NCBI GenBank assembly: GCA_937877655.1
Contig: CALFJC010000139.1
Coordinates: 1 to 55,022 of the forward strand
Direction: 5' to 3'
Length of the DNA stretch: 55,022 nt
Source: an uncultured Selenomonadales bacterium
GTDB lineage: Bacteria > Bacillota > Negativicutes > Selenomonadales > Selenomonadaceae
Shown here: piece by piece, positions 16,909-24,651 of the stretch
How the letters are laid out: each line of letters begins with the position of its first letter
Position numbering within the stretch: position 1 is the stretch's first letter
Position numbers and translations under genes: made by a program
The notes under the pieces: generated by a model
The model's input: the letters and a program-made list of their open reading frames with translations, nothing else
Databases searched by the model: none
Told to the model about the DNA's origin: nothing

Positions 16909-16943
16909 TAAAACCCGTCGAAAAGCTCGGCGGGATTTTTTTA
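16909..16943. terminator. Shared terminator between the RTX-like gene and larB
   Basis: AAACCCGTCGA and TCGGCGGGATTT pair around a short loop, with T7 on the plus side and an A-rich stretch on the other. It lies between convergent genes and can serve both. Confidence 0.8.
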
Positions 16944-17705
16944 TTTCACGCGATTAATTTTTGCCGCCAAAACACCCGCGCCGAATCCGTTATCGATATT
17001 GACGACGCTGACACCCGCCGCGCAGGAATTCAGCATTGCCAAAAGAGCCGCCAGCCCGTTGAACGACGCGCCGTAACCTACGCTTGTCGGAACCGCGATA
17101 ACGGGACGATTCGTCAGCCCGCCGACCACACTCGCCAAAGCTCCTTCCATGCCCGCCACAACGATTATCACGTTCGCCGAAATAATTTTGTCCATGTGCG
17201 CAAACAATCTGTGAATCCCCGCAACCCCGCAATCGTAACAAGTTTCAACAAAATTTCCCCAGAGATAAGCCGTAAGCCGCGCTTCTTCCGCAACGGGAAC
17301 ATCACTCGTGCCCGCCGTCACGATTAAAATTTTTTTCGACTCGTCGCGTTGCAAATTTTTATCTCTGTCAACGTAAATCATTCGCGCCGTCTCGTTAAAA
17401 ACTGCCGCAGGAATTTCTTCGTGCAAAAATTCAAATTGCTCGCGGCTCGCCCGACTCGCTATCAAATTTCCCATGCTCCGTTCGTAAAGATTTTTAAAAA
17501 TAATTTTGAGTTGCTCCTTCGTTTTGCCCGGCGAATAAATAACTTCAGGAAAACCTTGACGGAGCTCGCGCCCGTGATCAATCGTCGCAAAACCGAAACT
17601 CTCCGTCGCCAATGAAAAATTTTTTAGCTCGGCAAGAATTTTTTCCTCAGAAATTTTTTCCGATTTATAATCGCGCAGAAGTTCAAGCAAAATTTTTTCT
17701 GTCAT
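16941..17705 (-). CDS. larB: LarB, nickel-pincer cofactor synthesis carboxylase/hydrolase
   Basis: 254 residues matching LarB (PurE-like), which carboxylates nicotinic acid adenine dinucleotide and cleaves it to pyridinium-3,5-biscarboxylic acid mononucleotide, the first step to the nickel-pincer nucleotide of lactate racemase. Diagnostic segments are DHGRELRQGFPEVIY in the N-terminal half, VTAGTSDVPVAEEA, YDCGVAGIHR, and VVAGMEGALASVVGGL followed by VIAVPTSVGYGA. The start is the ATG at 17705, 8 nt after GAGG; the GTG nine bases upstream would overlap the Shine-Dalgarno. A TTGACT at 17750-17755 may be its -35. LarC, LarE and LarA genes are not in the window. Confidence 0.93.
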   Translation of the reverse strand: MTEKILLELLRDYKSEKISEEKILAELKNFSLATESFGFATIDHGRELRQGFPEVIYSPGKTKEQLKIIFKNLYERSMGNLIASRASREQFEFLHEEIPAAVFNETARMIYVDRDKNLQRDESKKILIVTAGTSDVPVAEEARLTAYLWGNFVETCYDCGVAGIHRLFAHMDKIISANVIIVVAGMEGALASVVGGLTNRPVIAVPTSVGYGASFNGLAALLAMLNSCAAGVSVVNIDNGFGAGVLAAKINRVK

Positions 17706-17756
17706 AACGTTCACCTCAGCCGCTAAAATAAATCATAAATCAAACTCTAAGTCAAA

Positions 17757-17789
17757 TAAAAAACAGGGAGCAGATTTTTCTGCTCCCCC
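17757..17789 (-). terminator. Terminator of the GTPase operon
   Basis: GGGAGCAGA (17766-17774) and TCTGCTCCC (17779-17787) form a perfect 9-bp stem, followed on the minus strand by T6. It is 6 nt past the stop codon of the last gene of the operon. Confidence 0.9.
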
Positions 17790-17794
17790 GAATC

Positions 17795-18457
17795 TCATTT
17801 TGATTCAATCAATTTTGTTTCGCCGCCTTGAATTTGAATTGAATTTTTTGCGAACGTTGGTGAAATATATTGTTGCGCGTTAATCATCGCCGTGTCTGTG
17901 GTTTTATGAATGCTTTTCATCATCTCGGAAAATTCTTTGTCGATTGTTTTCATGAATTCATTGGAGCGTTCAATAATACCGTCCAAAATTTTCTCAACTT
18001 TGCTTTCCAACATTTTTCGTCCCGAATCGCTTTTCGTTGTACTGATTTTTTCAAGCTGAACAATCGCCTTATCTATCGCCTCGTCCTGCAATGCTTTAAG
18101 TTCGTCTTGTTTTTTCCTTACCAAATTCGTAGCATTTTCGAGCAGTTCAACATGCATTTCGCCAAGACTTTTACCGATAGATACAGTGCACTCCGCCATT
18201 GTCTTTTGATAATTGGCGATTGATTGTGCGATTAAAGAACTGCGTTCAATTTCTTTTCGAGCTATGAAGTCATCCAATTCGGCGTTAAATTTTTGTCGTT
18301 CTTGTTCCAACATTTGATTAAAACGCGTTTCCTCCTGACGAATTTGTTGCGCTTGCGCCGCATTTTTTCTTTGCTGATAATGCTCCACTTGCTTACCGAC
18401 AAAATCGAACGGACACCGTATAAATTCGCCAAAAGATTTTACAAAATCTGCATTCAT
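17795..18457 (-). CDS. Coiled-coil protein, fourth gene of the GTPase operon
   Basis: 220 residues, almost entirely helical. Residues about 25-75 (YQQRKNAAQAQQIRQEE and onward) and 100-175 have heptad-like spacing and high Glu/Lys/Gln content, so long coiled coils are expected. There is no signal peptide or membrane helix. No enzyme motif or known family was recognised. Its ATG overlaps the preceding stop codon (TAATG), and GAGGAGG lies inside the end of the upstream gene, so translation is coupled. Given its place after a P-loop GTPase, it may be an oligomerising adaptor or a target of the GTPase; that is inference from context only. Confidence 0.75.
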   Translation of the reverse strand: MNADFVKSFGEFIRCPFDFVGKQVEHYQQRKNAAQAQQIRQEETRFNQMLEQERQKFNAELDDFIARKEIERSSLIAQSIANYQKTMAECTVSIGKSLGEMHVELLENATNLVRKKQDELKALQDEAIDKAIVQLEKISTTKSDSGRKMLESKVEKILDGIIERSNEFMKTIDKEFSEMMKSIHKTTDTAMINAQQYISPTFAKNSIQIQGGETKLIESK

Positions 18458-18912
18458 TATTTCGCCTCCTCAATCAGTTTATCCAACGCTTTCGTTTCAA
18501 GCAAGAATGAAGTTTTTAATTGATTAAGCTGTTCTGTCCATTGTTTTTCCGTTATAATCAAGGTGTTGAGTGATTCAATGTTTGCTTTAAAAAGGACGGC
18601 GTCTGTCGGTTTATAATCCCAACCCGCCACAAAATCCGAATACCGACGCAGAAAAATTTTCAAAATTTCGCGCCGTGTTGCAAGAGGAAGATTTTTTTCG
18701 TCAATAAGAAGTTCACATTTTTTCCAATGCAACTCCAGCCATTTGAGTTCATAAAGTTGTCTGTAAAGGATTCTGACATGTTTTTTATCCTCACACAAAA
18801 AATTATAAAGATCGTAATCGTTACAAAAGACATCTTCAACGAGCTGACGGCGACAACTCTTCATTATGCCGATAAAATTTCTGAGCGCGAATTTTTCTCT
18901 GTTATTCTCCAT
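18457..18912 (-). CDS. Small helical protein, third gene of the GTPase operon
   Basis: 151 residues from the ATG at 18912, which overlaps the upstream TGA by one base (TGATG); a TTG one codon earlier is less likely. The protein is helical, rich in Lys, Glu, Leu and Trp (LKWLELHWKKCELL, KQWTEQLNQLK), and has no signal peptide. No known family was recognised. The tight overlaps on both sides show that it is made together with its neighbours, so it is probably a subunit of the same complex. Confidence 0.75.
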   Translation of the reverse strand: MENNREKFALRNFIGIMKSCRRQLVEDVFCNDYDLYNFLCEDKKHVRILYRQLYELKWLELHWKKCELLIDEKNLPLATRREILKIFLRRYSDFVAGWDYKPTDAVLFKANIESLNTLIITEKQWTEQLNQLKTSFLLETKALDKLIEEAK

Positions 18913-20408
18913 CAAACACTGCCCCCAAAAACTTTTTCCTTAATCGCACTGTTAAACTCTTCTGTCGTTTTGGTCGTCAGATCGTCGATAAATTTTTGAC
19001 TCACATCAAAACTTCTCTGCATGTGTTCGCCCAAGCCTTTAATCCACTCCTGTTGAACTTCTTCCGAAATTGGAGTCGCTTTTAATTTTTCGGTTATAGC
19101 CGGCAAATCTTTATTGTAAAAATTCGTAACCTCTTGTCTGTGCGCCTTGTGCAAAGCGGCGATAAAATTTATCTCGTGTTCAAAATCCCTGACGAGTTGC
19201 ATGTAATGTTTTTCGCAATCGTAAAGCATTTGCAAAGTCGGATTGAGAAGATTCGGTTCTTGTTTATAGTATTTGTCAAACGCGCTGGCAGCCATTACAT
19301 ACTCCTCCAATTTTTGGCAGGTTTCGACAATATCACCACAGTATTTCCAAAGTGGTTTCTTTTGTTTAATTTTGTTTCTAAAGATAAATAAATTTTCGTT
19401 GTAAAGGTCGTTGATATATTCGGCGATTTTTCTGAGTGTGTCGAGAAGCTTTGTAAATTCCTCTGATTTTCCGTGCGGTTGATTATGAGATAAACCATCA
19501 ACATTGCCATTAGGAAAAACGTCATTATTATAAAGACAACCGCAAGTATCTTCCCCGTGTTCTTCTTCTGCGAGGTTTGTTCCGTTGCACAAATTTTTTT
19601 TTTGCTCGGCACTTGTTCCCGCCGAATTTATATCATTATTTTGCTCGGCAACAAGTTCCTTTTGAGTTTTTTCTTGTTTGGACTGTTCCTGTTTCTGTCG
19701 GATTAGGTTTTGTTCTTTATCGTGTCTTGTTTTTAAAATTTCGATGATCTGTGTGGAGGTTGATACCGCCGTAAAAATTTTATCTTTCAGCAAGTCAACG
19801 TTGTCTGCGCCGGAACGAAAGGCGACATTTTCTTTTTGCGCGAGTGCCAGATATTTTTCGAACAGTGCCTTATCGGAAACTTTTGAGTCATCATAAAGCG
19901 TAATGCCGCAGTAAGTCTTTGATTCAATTTCTTCGACGGGCGCGAGTTTGCTTTTACATTCGAAGTATTTGCCCTTCCGCTCTTTGGCAGATTTGTCGTT
20001 CCATATTTCTTCAAGATTTTCTTTGAACATCTGCCACAAGTCCGAATCTGTCATTAACGGTATCTCGCCCGCAACGTCTTTGAAAACGTAACCCAAAAAA
20101 ACTCCGTATCGTCTGCTGCCTTTGTCAACGGTTTTATAAGTTTTTGCATCGGCTTTTTCATCGGGAGTAAGTCCGCCGCCTTCAATAAAAGTTTTCATTA
20201 TACAGGCGATACCTGCAATGCAAAGTCCGTTTTCTGAAAGGACAAGAAACTTTCTGTCGTTTTTATATTGAACTTCATTTACAAGAGATGTAATTTCTTC
20301 CCTTGCACGAGAAGCAAAGACGTTGTTTGATTTAAAATCATCGGGACGAACGGCAAAAAAATATTCGCAAGCCTCTGTTCGACTGAAAATTAACGGTTCG
20401 ATTTTCAT
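18912..20408 (-). CDS. Two-domain protein of the GTPase operon, with an A10 run in its linker
   Basis: 498 residues from the ATG at 20408, which overlaps the GTPase stop (ATGA) and has GGAGG upstream. Residues 1-150 form an alpha/beta domain (KFLVLSENGLCIAGIA, RRYGVFLGYVF). Residues about 225-275 are a Gln/Lys/Glu-rich linker, and 310-498 are helical (LLDTLRKIAEYINDLYNEN, a possible coiled coil). The linker contains A10 on the coding strand (19592-19601, codons about 269-272). Directly after it this frame is hydrophilic and odd (DTCGCLYNNDVFPNG), while the +1 frame encodes a hydrophobic helix of about 23 residues. The gene may therefore carry compensating frameshifts or make two products by slippage. 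No family was recognised with certainty. Confidence 0.7.
   Translation of the reverse strand: MKIEPLIFSRTEACEYFFAVRPDDFKSNNVFASRAREEITSLVNEVQYKNDRKFLVLSENGLCIAGIACIMKTFIEGGGLTPDEKADAKTYKTVDKGSRRYGVFLGYVFKDVAGEIPLMTDSDLWQMFKENLEEIWNDKSAKERKGKYFECKSKLAPVEEIESKTYCGITLYDDSKVSDKALFEKYLALAQKENVAFRSGADNVDLLKDKIFTAVSTSTQIIEILKTRHDKEQNLIRQKQEQSKQEKTQKELVAEQNNDINSAGTSAEQKKNLCNGTNLAEEEHGEDTCGCLYNNDVFPNGNVDGLSHNQPHGKSEEFTKLLDTLRKIAEYINDLYNENLFIFRNKIKQKKPLWKYCGDIVETCQKLEEYVMAASAFDKYYKQEPNLLNPTLQMLYDCEKHYMQLVRDFEHEINFIAALHKAHRQEVTNFYNKDLPAITEKLKATPISEEVQQEWIKGLGEHMQRSFDVSQKFIDDLTTKTTEEFNSAIKEKVFGGSV
19592..19601 (-). repeat. A10 homopolymer (possible slippage site)
   Basis: Ten consecutive A on the coding strand inside the second gene of the GTPase operon. 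Loss of one A would join the N-terminal domain to the hydrophobic +1 frame (19481-19549) and end at 19295, giving a product of about 370 residues. Confidence 0.8.
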
Positions 20409-21598
20409 TCTATTAAACCTCCAAAGCCGTCTTGCCACTTGCCCTGAGAGAACCACTCTATCTCATCCAAGTACTTGGCGAAGTTTACACCGCTCGGTCT
20501 TGCACTGCTTATAAGCTTTTTTGTCTGCTCGATTTCCGCTCCATTAGCCCGAATTTTTCTTTGCATTTCATCGATTTTGTCTTCCAAACGTTCGACCTCT
20601 CGTTCAGCCACTGCTATTTTTGTTCTCAAAGATGCAATAAGAGCGTCGTCTCTAAACAAAAAGAATTTGTCTTCCTCTTTCAATTTGCGTTTTCTCATGC
20701 TTGCGATTTCGTTCTGCAAGTTGAGCAGTTCGCGTTGTGCCTCTACTATTTTGCGCCTGAGAAAATCCGTATCACTTTCTTTGTCGTGAATTTTGTCGGC
20801 ATTGTCACGGTCGGCTTTGATTTGATCACGCAGTGCAAAATAAATCCCCATGAAAATCGGCAGATGAACATCTTGCGGAGCAAATCTGCCTTGATAGTTG
20901 TTGTCAGAAATTTTTTTTCCAAGCGTTACGGGAATTATACCGACCTTATTTGAGGAAGATGTAAAAAATGCGGTGAAAGATTCGGAAAGGATTTTCTTAA
21001 GATCATCTTTCGTCATGGCTCTTTCATTGCCCTGATCATCTGTTATCTTGGCTTTACTGCACAGGTCGTATTTGGTGACAATAAAAGCGACGGGCGGCAT
21101 TTTTTTGCCTGAGCTGATGTATGCGTTGAAGTACACATTGACTTTTGTGCTGAGCGGAAAAAGCTTGTCAATTTTATCCTCAATGGTATCGTTTTCACCG
21201 CTCAAAAGTTCTCCATCGACGCAAATAAACAGCGTGCTGGATTCTTGAATATTTTTTGTAAACTCGTTGTATTTTTCCTCTGTTATATCAGCTTTTTTCA
21301 GCAAATATCCGCCCGGATAATCCAGCCAATCAAAGGGCATGATGTTTTCATGTTTAAAACACAGATTAAAATGATAAGGCTCAGGTACGAGTGAAGCAGT
21401 CGGAAAACGCTCGTCTTGCGGAAGACTCCTGTTTATCAAATTTTCACACCCGATCAGAAGCTTGTTATGGTCGGAGACTTCTTGAGTTGTTATGGTATAG
21501 CCTTCAATACCGTTACCTGCCATTGCTCTAAAAAGTGCCATCAGATAGCAAGTCTTGCCCGAATGTTGCTCGCCGAGAATGGTAAATTTTCTGCCCAT
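20405..21598 (-). CDS. P-loop GTPase (TRAFAC / double-GTPase-like) with C-terminal coiled coil
   Basis: 397 residues. Walker A is GEQHSGKT (9-16), switch II/Walker B is WLDYPGG (91-97), and TKYD (175-178) takes the place of the NKxD guanine-specificity motif, so GTP is the likely nucleotide. HSGKTCYLMALF and the overall spacing resemble the GTPases found in predicted conflict or defence operons (the DO-GTPase, or TRAFAC-clade, type); this assignment is from memory of motif style, not a search. Residues about 285-375 form a charged coiled coil (AQRELLNLQNEIASMRKRK). The start is the ATG at 21598, 7 nt after GGAGG; an ATG six bases upstream is too close to it. It is first in a four-gene, overlapping operon whose promoter holds a G10 tract. 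Confidence 0.85.
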   Translation of the reverse strand: MGRKFTILGEQHSGKTCYLMALFRAMAGNGIEGYTITTQEVSDHNKLLIGCENLINRSLPQDERFPTASLVPEPYHFNLCFKHENIMPFDWLDYPGGYLLKKADITEEKYNEFTKNIQESSTLFICVDGELLSGENDTIEDKIDKLFPLSTKVNVYFNAYISSGKKMPPVAFIVTKYDLCSKAKITDDQGNERAMTKDDLKKILSESFTAFFTSSSNKVGIIPVTLGKKISDNNYQGRFAPQDVHLPIFMGIYFALRDQIKADRDNADKIHDKESDTDFLRRKIVEAQRELLNLQNEIASMRKRKLKEEDKFFLFRDDALIASLRTKIAVAEREVERLEDKIDEMQRKIRANGAEIEQTKKLISSARPSGVNFAKYLDEIEWFSQGKWQDGFGGLIE

Positions 21599-21648
21599 AA
21601 ACATTCCTCCCAAAAAATTTCTTGCTTACATTAAAAAAATTCCCTTTT

Positions 21649-21679
21649 AGTATACCCCCCCCCCAAGCCGATTTGTCAA
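21649..21679 (-). promoter_or_regulatory. Promoter of the GTPase operon with a G10 tract in the spacer
   Basis: On the minus strand TTGACA (21674-21679) and TATACT (21649-21654) are separated by 19 nt, of which the ten nearest the -10 are all G (C10 on the plus strand, 21655-21664). Nineteen is longer than the optimal 17, so loss of one or two G would strengthen the promoter and gain would weaken it. The GTPase start is about 50 nt downstream. Confidence 0.8.
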
Positions 21680-21750
21680 GCTCTTTTTGAAAGAATTTTT
21701 GAATAAATCTCAGGAAATTTTCTTTTGTCGGATTATCAGGCGATATTTTT

Positions 21751-21779
21751 TTGTGCTTTTTGCAGATAACTGATATAAT
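21751..21779 (+). promoter_or_regulatory. Promoter of the fur-hemZ operon
   Basis: TTGTGC (21751-21756), a 17-nt spacer and a perfect TATAAT (21774-21779), 25 nt before the fur start codon. It is divergent from the GTPase promoter, with about 70 nt between the two -35 boxes. Confidence 0.7.
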
Positions 21780-21804
21780 CGCTTCAAAAGAAGGAGGCTT
21801 TAAC

Positions 21805-22272
21805 ATGAGCGAAAATCATCAGCTGTTCGGCACGGAAGACCTGCGCGGGAAATTGACGGAGCGCGGTTACAAAATGACTCCGCAACGCAAGGAGATTCTT
21901 CAAATTTTTGTTGATCACTCGGATTATCACCACATGAGCGCGGAGGACGTTTACGGAATTCTTCGCGAAAAAAAATCGGAAATCGGCTTGGCAACGGTTT
22001 ATCGCTCTTTGGATTTGTTGAGCGAACTCGGAATTCTCATCAAAATGGAATTCGGAGACGGTTGCGCCCGCTACGAACTCAATACTTCCGACCCGAAAAT
22101 TCATCATCATCATCATTTGATTTGTCTCAAGTGCAAAAAAGTTATCGAGTTTGAAGAAGATTTGCTTGACGAGCTGGAAGCGGACGTTGCAAAAAAATCG
22201 GGCTTTCAAATTCTCAATCACGAAGTAAAATTTTTCGGCTATTGCAGTGACTGTCGCGGCAAGGAGGATTGA
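21805..22272 (+). CDS. fur: Fur-family metal or peroxide-sensing repressor
   Basis: 155 residues. The winged-helix DNA-binding domain covers 1-85 (MTPQRKEILQIF and LATVYRSLDLLSELG). The dimerisation and metal-binding domain has a His run (100-104), CLKC (107-110) and YCSDC (147-150), so both CxxC structural zinc pairs are present. Fur, PerR and Zur cannot be told apart safely from this; Fur or PerR is most likely. AAGGAGG precedes the ATG. It is first in a run that continues 6 nt later with hemZ, linking haem or iron control with a haem-type radical SAM enzyme. Confidence 0.9.
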   Translation: MSENHQLFGTEDLRGKLTERGYKMTPQRKEILQIFVDHSDYHHMSAEDVYGILREKKSEIGLATVYRSLDLLSELGILIKMEFGDGCARYELNTSDPKIHHHHHLICLKCKKVIEFEEDLLDELEADVAKKSGFQILNHEVKFFGYCSDCRGKED

Positions 22273-22278
22273 GAATTT

Positions 22279-23826
22279 TTGAGTATCAAAATAAAAACTC
22301 TCCGACTTCTCGGCGACGGAGATTTTTCAAAAATTGTCGGCGAAGTTCTCCGTTCGTTAAAGATTGAAATTGACAAAGAAAACGCGGGGGACTTCGACGG
22401 CTTGGAAATTTTTAATGAAGTTATCGGCAAAAGAGTTATCACGCGAATAAAAATTTCTTTTAACGGCTTTGATATGGTTTTCAAAAAAAGTTCGTTCGCC
22501 CGTCCCGAAGAAAGATTCGGCTCGGAAGTAAATCGCCTTGTGAAAAAAAATTTGTACCTGCTCCTTGCCGAAAATTTCGGGTTGGAGCCTGTGCCGTATG
22601 GAATTCTTCACGGCGTGCGTCCCACGAAAATTATTCAACGATGGCTCGGCGAAGGTTACGGCGTCACAAGTCACGGCGTCATTGACCGCGATAAAATTTC
22701 CCGCCGCATTTGTTCCGATTATCTTACCGCTCGCGACAAGGCGGAACTTTTAACGGAAGTTTCAATTCGCCAGCTCCCGATTCTGGATTCTTCGGACGAA
22801 AAAACTTGCGGCGTTTATGTCGGCATTCCCTTTTGCAAAACACGTTGCCTTTACTGTTCATTTCCCGCGCACGTTTTGCCCGCCGAAGAAAAAATTGCCG
22901 AGTTCATGAATGTTTTGACTCGCGACATTGAATCGGCGGCAACTTCGATTAAAATTTACGGCTTGAAAGTTCAGACGATTTATATCGGCGGCGGCACTCC
23001 TACCGCGTTGCCCGAAAAATTTTTTGCAGAAATGCTTGAAACCGTTCATAAAAATTTTTACGGCGCGGGCGTCGAAGAATTCACGGTTGAGGGCGGGCGT
23101 CCCGATACGATAACTTCAGAAAAAATTTCCGTCATGAAAAATTTCGACGTGACAAGAGTCAGCGTCAATCCGCAGACAATGCAACAACGCACGCTTGATT
23201 TTATCGGGCGAAAACATTCCGTCGAAGATTTTATTCGCGCCTTTAAAGAATTGCGGGCGGCGGGCGATTGGAAAATAAATACCGATTTGATTTTGGGCTT
23301 GCCGGGCGAAAAGCTTGACGATTTTAAGGACAGTTTGGAAAAAGTTATCGCGCTTGAGCCCGATGATATAACTTTGCACGCATTGGCGATAAAACGCGGC
23401 TCGAAGTTGCAGATGCGAATTTCCGACGAGATAAATCGCCTTGAAGATTTTAATTTGCCGAGTGATAAAGAAGTTCGCGAGATGGAAAATTTTGCGGAAA
23501 AAATTCTGCGCGGGAAAAAATTTCTGCCGTATTATCTTTATCGTCAAGGATATTCGGGCGGGCAGATTGAAAATGTCGGTTGGTGCAGACGCGGCGCGGA
23601 AGGAATTTATAACGTTCAAATGATGGGCGAGCGTCAAACGATTTTGGGAGTGGGCGGGGCGGCGTCGACAAAAGTTCCCGATTCGATTAACAAAAGAATT
23701 CAAACGGCGTTCAATGCCAAAGATTTAACGACTTATCTGCGCGACTTTGAAAAATACATTGCGCGACGCGAAAAAATTTTGTCGGAAATTTATCAACCCG
23801 TCAAGACGGAAGAAGAAGGAGATTGA
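22279..23826 (+). CDS. hemZ: HemZ-type coproporphyrinogen dehydrogenase-like radical SAM protein
   Basis: 515 residues starting at a TTG codon, about 10 nt after GGAGG at the end of fur. The radical SAM cluster is CxxxCxxC (Cys186, Cys190, Cys193) in GIPFCKTRCLYCSF, followed by IYIGGGTPTAL, VEGGRPDTI and LILGLPGE, all typical of the HemN/HemZ group. The N-terminal 170 residues, including LHGVRPTKI, are the HemZ-specific extension. The family is annotated as oxygen-independent coproporphyrinogen III oxidase, although several relatives move or make haem in other ways. Three bases separate it from the next gene. Confidence 0.9.
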   Translation: MSIKIKTLRLLGDGDFSKIVGEVLRSLKIEIDKENAGDFDGLEIFNEVIGKRVITRIKISFNGFDMVFKKSSFARPEERFGSEVNRLVKKNLYLLLAENFGLEPVPYGILHGVRPTKIIQRWLGEGYGVTSHGVIDRDKISRRICSDYLTARDKAELLTEVSIRQLPILDSSDEKTCGVYVGIPFCKTRCLYCSFPAHVLPAEEKIAEFMNVLTRDIESAATSIKIYGLKVQTIYIGGGTPTALPEKFFAEMLETVHKNFYGAGVEEFTVEGGRPDTITSEKISVMKNFDVTRVSVNPQTMQQRTLDFIGRKHSVEDFIRAFKELRAAGDWKINTDLILGLPGEKLDDFKDSLEKVIALEPDDITLHALAIKRGSKLQMRISDEINRLEDFNLPSDKEVREMENFAEKILRGKKFLPYYLYRQGYSGGQIENVGWCRRGAEGIYNVQMMGERQTILGVGGAASTKVPDSINKRIQTAFNAKDLTTYLRDFEKYIARREKILSEIYQPVKTEEEGD

Positions 23827-23829
23827 AAA

Positions 23830-24651
23830 ATGGCATTTGTGACGACAGAAGAGATGATTGAAATTTTTCGCGACACGGCAGATTTTTATACAACCGATGA
23901 AAATTTGAAACGTGCAATTTCGGAATCGATTAAGAGCACGAGTTTTTACGGCGCGGAAAATTATCCTCCGTTGCCCGAAAAAAAATTTAAGAAAACCATT
24001 GTGACGGTCGTTAAGCGCAGAACTTTTGACGCGGCAATTTCAATGCAGAAAAAACATTTGGAGTTGAGAATTGCGGTTCATAATTTTGCTTCGGCGACAA
24101 ATCCGGGCGGCGGAGTTTTATACGGGGCGCGGGCGCAGGAAGAAGCTCTTTGTCGTTGTTCGACGCTTTATCCCGTGCTCAACACCGAAGAGAATTGGAA
24201 AAGTTATTACAAAGTCAATCGCGAGCGCAACGATCCTCTTTATGATGACGCCTGCATTTATTCGCCCGAAATAATTATTTGCAAAAGTGATGTCGACAGA
24301 CCCGCACGGTTGCCGCGTGACAAATGGGATTTGGTTGACGTGATAACTGTTGCCGCGCCGAATTTACGCAAGTTCGCGATAAGCGACGAAGAACTTTTTG
24401 CTTTGCAGGAGAAAAGAATTCGGCACATGTTCACGGTTGCGGCTTATCAAGGCGCGGAAATTTTTGTGACGGGAGCTTTCGGTTGCGGCGCGTTCAAAAA
24501 TAATCCCGAAGTCGTCGCGCAGGCTTACAAAAAAGTTTTGCCCGAATTTGCGGGGCACTTCAAAGAAATTGTCTTCGCGATTTATTGTCGCTCGAACGAG
24601 TTGCAAAACTTTGAGGCGTTCAAAAGAATTTTGGGCAGGGAGAAACAATGA
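23830..24651 (+). CDS. Bacterial-type poly(ADP-ribose) glycohydrolase (TIGR02452 family)
   Basis: 273 residues. The macrodomain-type PARG signature is complete: NFASATNPGGGVLYGARAQ with GGG at 93-95 and the catalytic QEE at 103-105, preceded by an N-terminal helical cap. The C-terminal half has VTGAFGCGAFKN, the second loop of the ADP-ribose pocket. The enzyme removes poly- or mono-ADP-ribose from modified targets. No ADP-ribosyltransferase gene is in the window. AAGGAG overlaps the end of hemZ, 8 nt before the ATG, and its TGA overlaps the next ATG (ATGA), so it is an integral member of this operon. Confidence 0.88.
   Translation: MAFVTTEEMIEIFRDTADFYTTDENLKRAISESIKSTSFYGAENYPPLPEKKFKKTIVTVVKRRTFDAAISMQKKHLELRIAVHNFASATNPGGGVLYGARAQEEALCRCSTLYPVLNTEENWKSYYKVNRERNDPLYDDACIYSPEIIICKSDVDRPARLPRDKWDLVDVITVAAPNLRKFAISDEELFALQEKRIRHMFTVAAYQGAEIFVTGAFGCGAFKNNPEVVAQAYKKVLPEFAGHFKEIVFAIYCRSNELQNFEAFKRILGREKQ

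Noticed and set aside
19295..19612. Stand-alone 105-residue membrane protein gene inside the second GTPase-operon gene
   Set aside because: No convincing ribosome-binding site and a weak tail, so it was not called as a gene. The hydrophobic segment is kept as a frameshift finding.
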